A stretch of 5,097 nucleotides of DNA from an uncultured Collinsella sp. (GTDB lineage: Bacteria; Actinomycetota; Coriobacteriia; Coriobacteriales; Coriobacteriaceae), in the NCBI GenBank assembly GCA_905198825.1, contig CAJKEF010000112.1:1-5097 (forward strand), given 5' to 3'. A model generated the notes under the pieces. It saw only the letters and a list, made by a program, of their open reading frames with translations. It was not told the origin of the DNA and did not search any database. This document shows positions 4,257 through 5,097 of the stretch, one piece after another. The position numbers and the translations under genes are program-made. Each line of letters opens with the position of its first letter. Position 1 is the stretch's first letter.

Positions 4257-5097
4257 GTGAATTCTGAATCCATCGCCGTCATCATCCCCTGCTACAACGA
4301 AGCGCTCACGATTGGTAAGGTCATCGACGACTTTCACCGCGAGCTTCCGCAAGCGACGGTCTATGTCTACGACAACAACTCATCGGACGATACCTCACGC
4401 ATCGCTACCGAGCACGGCGCCACGGTCCGCTTTGAACCCCGCCAGGGAAAGGGCAACGTGTGCCGCCAGATGTTTCGCGATATCGACGCCGATTGCTACC
4501 TGATGGTCGACGGAGACGACACCTACCCCGCCGAGGCGGCCAAAGCCCTCTGCGAGCCTATCCTCAGCGGCACGGCCGACATGACCGTAGGCGATCGCCT
4601 TTCCAACGGCACCTACGCCGAGGAAAACAAGCGTGCCTTCCACGGCTTTGGCAACAATCTGGTCCGCGCCATGATCAAGTGGATCTATGGTTACAGCTTC
4701 GATGACGTCATGACCGGCTACCGCGCCATGAGCCGCCCGTTCGTTAAAACCTTCCCCGTGCTTTCCGAGGGCTTTCAGATCGAAACCGAGCTCTCGATTC
4801 ACGCCGTCGACCACCGCTGGCGCATCAAAGATGTACCCATCGAGTACCGCGACCGTCCGGAAGGCTCCGAGTCCAAGCTCAATACCGTGAGCGACGGCAT
4901 TAAAGTCGTTGCGATGATCGGCACGCTGTTCAAGGACTACCGCCCGCTGAAGTTCTTCAGCCTCGTCGCGCTTCTGTTTGCGGTGATCGGCCTCGCCCTG
5001 GGCATGCCCATAGTTGTCGAGTATTTCCAGACCGGCCTCGTTCCGCGCTTCCCCACCGCCATGCTCGCCGCCTCGTTTATGTTCCTGTGCGGACTGA
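4257..5097 (+). CDS. Family 2 glycosyltransferase, DPM1/GtrB-like, membrane-anchored (3' end outside window)
   Basis: Probably transfers a sugar from a nucleotide sugar to polyprenyl phosphate on the cytoplasmic face of the membrane, as DPM1/GtrB-type GT2 enzymes do; the sugar and acceptor are not readable here. 280 residues are visible and the frame stays open to the last base. The GT-A domain has IPCYNE (10-15), DNNSSDDT (39-46), the metal-binding DGDD (85-88), GYR (154-156), EGFQIETEL (171-179) and a basic RPEGSESKL segment (200-208). Hydrophobic segments follow at about 232-256 and from about 266 to the edge, matching the two C-terminal membrane helices of GtrB-like proteins. It is transcribed away from the ABC exporter genes, with a shared 160-bp intergenic region. 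A role in making the lipid-linked glycan exported by that transporter is plausible but inferred only from position. Confidence 0.92.
   Translation, partial: MNSESIAVIIPCYNEALTIGKVIDDFHRELPQATVYVYDNNSSDDTSRIATEHGATVRFEPRQGKGNVCRQMFRDIDADCYLMVDGDDTYPAEAAKALCEPILSGTADMTVGDRLSNGTYAEENKRAFHGFGNNLVRAMIKWIYGYSFDDVMTGYRAMSRPFVKTFPVLSEGFQIETELSIHAVDHRWRIKDVPIEYRDRPEGSESKLNTVSDGIKVVAMIGTLFKDYRPLKFFSLVALLFAVIGLALGMPIVVEYFQTGLVPRFPTAMLAASFMFLCGL

Noticed and set aside
4395..4814. Minus-strand open frame opposite the glycosyltransferase
   Set aside because: It mirrors a well-supported GT2 gene and shows no motif of its own.

Overview
This window looks like ordinary chromosomal DNA from a fairly GC-rich bacterium that makes its own aromatic amino acids. 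The aromatic block is roughly 60-70% G+C and uses mostly CGC/CGT arginine codons. The start sites have strong GGAG-type ribosome binding sites. The shikimate enzymes resemble compact Firmicutes-like forms, and a shikimate dehydrogenase is fused to a shikimate kinase. Together this suggests a Coriobacteriia-type gut actinobacterium such as Collinsella. That assignment is an inference from style and gene content, not from a database match.

Region 1 (1-2236, + strand) is an aromatic biosynthesis block. It holds the 3' end of pheA (prephenate dehydratase with its ACT domain), then directly abutting it a fused aroE-aroK gene, and then aroQ (type II 3-dehydroquinase). AroQ, AroE and AroK catalyse three consecutive steps from 3-dehydroquinate to shikimate 3-phosphate. 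PheA acts after chorismate on the phenylalanine branch. A perfect 17-bp inverted repeat with a T-run separates aroE-aroK from aroQ. Its 3' arm can also pair with the aroQ ribosome binding site.

Region 2 (2237-2471) is a convergent junction. It contains a rho-independent terminator reading leftward and a tRNA-Arg(UCU) gene on the minus strand with an encoded CCA end. A perfect TATAAT box lies upstream of the tRNA, next to the stop codon of the preceding gene.

Region 3 (2472-4096, minus strand) is a two-gene ABC-2 exporter of the Wzm/Wzt (RfbA/RfbB, TagG/TagH) type: permease first, then an ATPase without the C-terminal carbohydrate-binding domain. Such pairs move undecaprenyl-linked polysaccharides or teichoic-acid-like polymers across the membrane.

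Region 4 (4097-4256) is a divergent intergenic region with a TATACT -10-like box facing each way. Region 5 (4257 to the window end, + strand) is a family 2 glycosyltransferase of the DPM1/GtrB type, cut off by the window edge inside its C-terminal membrane segments. Regions 3 to 5 look like cell-envelope glycan genes. I see no CRISPR array, transposase, phage gene, toxin-antitoxin pair or obvious new system. The most interesting signals are the palindrome before aroQ and its possible alternative fold, and the aroE-aroK fusion.
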